Assembly: GCA_012845835.1 (NCBI GenBank)
Contig: JABAKD010000030.1
Location: 6,893,599 to 6,957,598 of the forward strand
DNA: 64,000 nucleotides
Direction: 5' to 3'
Origin: Undaria pinnatifida
Taxonomy: Eukaryota; Sar; Phaeophyceae; Laminariales; Alariaceae
How positions within the stretch are numbered: the first letter of the stretch is position 1; every line of letters starts with the position of its first letter. Positions 46,591 through 64,000 of this stretch are shown piece after piece. The position numbers and the translations under genes are program-made. The notes under the pieces are model-generated. The model saw only the letters and a program-made list of their open reading frames with translations. It was not told where the DNA came from and ran no database searches.

Positions 46591-47050
46591 AGCACGCCGT
46601 ATGCGCATCATCAAGCAGCAGCATACCACGCTCTGAATGCTTCGTTCGTGTGGTGTAAAATGTTGGAAAAATTATGCTGGCCCGGGCTTGTCCTACACGT
46701 TGATTTTGTTAGTAAAAACCCGTCGGAATTTCGCGTTTCCGTGCATCATGTATCAGCCCCTCTGGTCTCTCAGTCTTTTTTATTTAATTCACCTCGAGTC
46801 CGAGAAGGTGTCTTTTGTCTTGTATTTGTCCTGCCATACAGCAACGTACCCACAAAACGCAAGATGGATTGAGTGGGAGGTCGGCGGTTGCGGCCTAAAA
46901 TTTTGTTACCCCGTTCCCCGTGTGCAAAACGCCATCATCGTTATGTAACTCTTTTTTCTCTCAGTTCTGTTCCTTCAGGTGCTTTTGGTGCTTCCTCATG
47001 TCCCTTCAGCTTTACGCTTCACGGCTGTTTACATGCACCGAGCGCACACC
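46591..47050 (+). promoter_or_regulatory. Gene B upstream region
   Basis: The 460 bp between the end of the R1 array and the gene B start. Pyrimidine-rich stretches occur at 46950-46980 and a possible acceptor (TTCCTTCAG) at 46978, so a 5' untranslated exon is possible. No TATA-like box was accepted. Confidence 0.35.
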
Positions 47051-63473
<16,423 letters not shown>

Positions 63474-63544
63474 GTGAGTCGGTCTTCCGTCTGTACTGCC
63501 AGTCGGATGGCGTAGTATACGGCAGGTAGATTAGGTTTAGTAGG

Positions 63545-64000
63545 TAGGTAAGAAGGGTCGGTAGGTGTGTCTGTCGGTAGTTGTTACGTAAATAGGTAGG
63601 TTGGGTAGGTGGGTAGGTAGGTAGGTGGGTATTTATAAATAGGCAAGCTGGGTAGATGGGTGGATAGACAGGTTCGCACAGTAGGTAAGGTAGGTGGGTA
63701 GGTAGGTAGGTAGGTAGATAGATAGGTAGGTAGGTACGTATGTAGGTAGGTAGGTACCAGGTAGGTAGGTAGGTAGGCAGGTAGGTAGGTAGGTAGGTAG
63801 GTAGGTAGGTAGGTAGGTAGGTAGGTAGGTAGGTAGGTAGGTAGGTAGATTAGATGTGGTGAGATGGGTGGGTAAGTAGGCTGGATGTGTTGAGGTAGGT
63901 AGGTAGGAAGGAAGGAAGGAAAGAAGGTAGGCACCTGGTAGTAGGTGGGTAAGCGGGTAGTCTAGGTCGGCCGATAGATACCGGTACGTAGTTAGGTCGG
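63545..64000. repeat. (GGTA)n microsatellite
   Basis: TAGG/GGTA tetranucleotide repeats run from just after exon 16 to the end of the window, most regular at 63760-63850. Open frames (Tyr-Leu-Pro-Thr on minus) are artefacts. Intron of gene B. Confidence 0.95.

Noticed and set aside
63584-63934. 116-codon minus ORF of Tyr-Leu-Pro-Thr repeats
   Set aside because: Artefact of the GGTA microsatellite.

Overview
The window is nuclear DNA of a multicellular eukaryote. The best fit is a brown alga of the Ectocarpus type. This is inferred from intron-rich genes with short phase-consistent exons, an LRR-ROCO GTPase locus built from one-repeat LRR exons, CAG/GGT-rich coding sequence, and dense families of short transposons. 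There are no bacterial operons, rRNA genes or CRISPR arrays, and a 500-base assembly gap lies at 11207-11706.

Layout. Positions 1-12000 are almost entirely repeats: two LINE reverse-transcriptase remnants (one carrying two insertions of the same MITE), two copies of a G-run-rich family (R1), a gypsy-like LTR and 3' fragment, the gap, and the end of a CCGGTACC-repeat element. Positions 12271-20474 (minus strand) hold a broken LRR-ROCO GTPase: LRR exons, P-loop, DCAGQ motif, COR-like region and C-terminal exons are all recognisable, but frameshifts, two adjacent stop codons and a lost splice acceptor make it a pseudogene. Positions 20650-24200 carry a 284-bp tandem duplication and small unrecognised ORFs. 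Positions 24216-31569 are a complete minus-strand LTR retrotransposon with near-identical LTRs, primer-binding site and polypurine tract, but only a copia RNase H remnant inside.

Two host genes run on the plus strand. Gene A (about 32505-40650, six exons in consistent phase, about 703 residues) has a low-complexity N-terminal half and a conserved-looking alpha-helical C-terminal half; its first intron holds a hAT-like element with an 8-bp target duplication. Gene B (47051 to beyond the window, 16 exons seen, at least about 1470 residues) encodes a scaffold-type protein: PDZ-like domain, glycine-rich linkers, Ig-like plus PH-like cassette, acidic segment and coiled coil. Its introns contain a SINE-like repeat, an array of duplicated 3' splice junctions, a Mutator-like element with 240-bp inverted repeats and a perfect 10-bp target duplication, and a (TTG)n-tailed repeat. 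Between the genes (40651-47050) lie two tRNA-derived SINE copies, a tRNA-like repeat and a nested R1 array.

All functions were assigned by reading motifs by eye. Exon borders were chosen by GT-AG sites plus phase agreement, and no database search was run.
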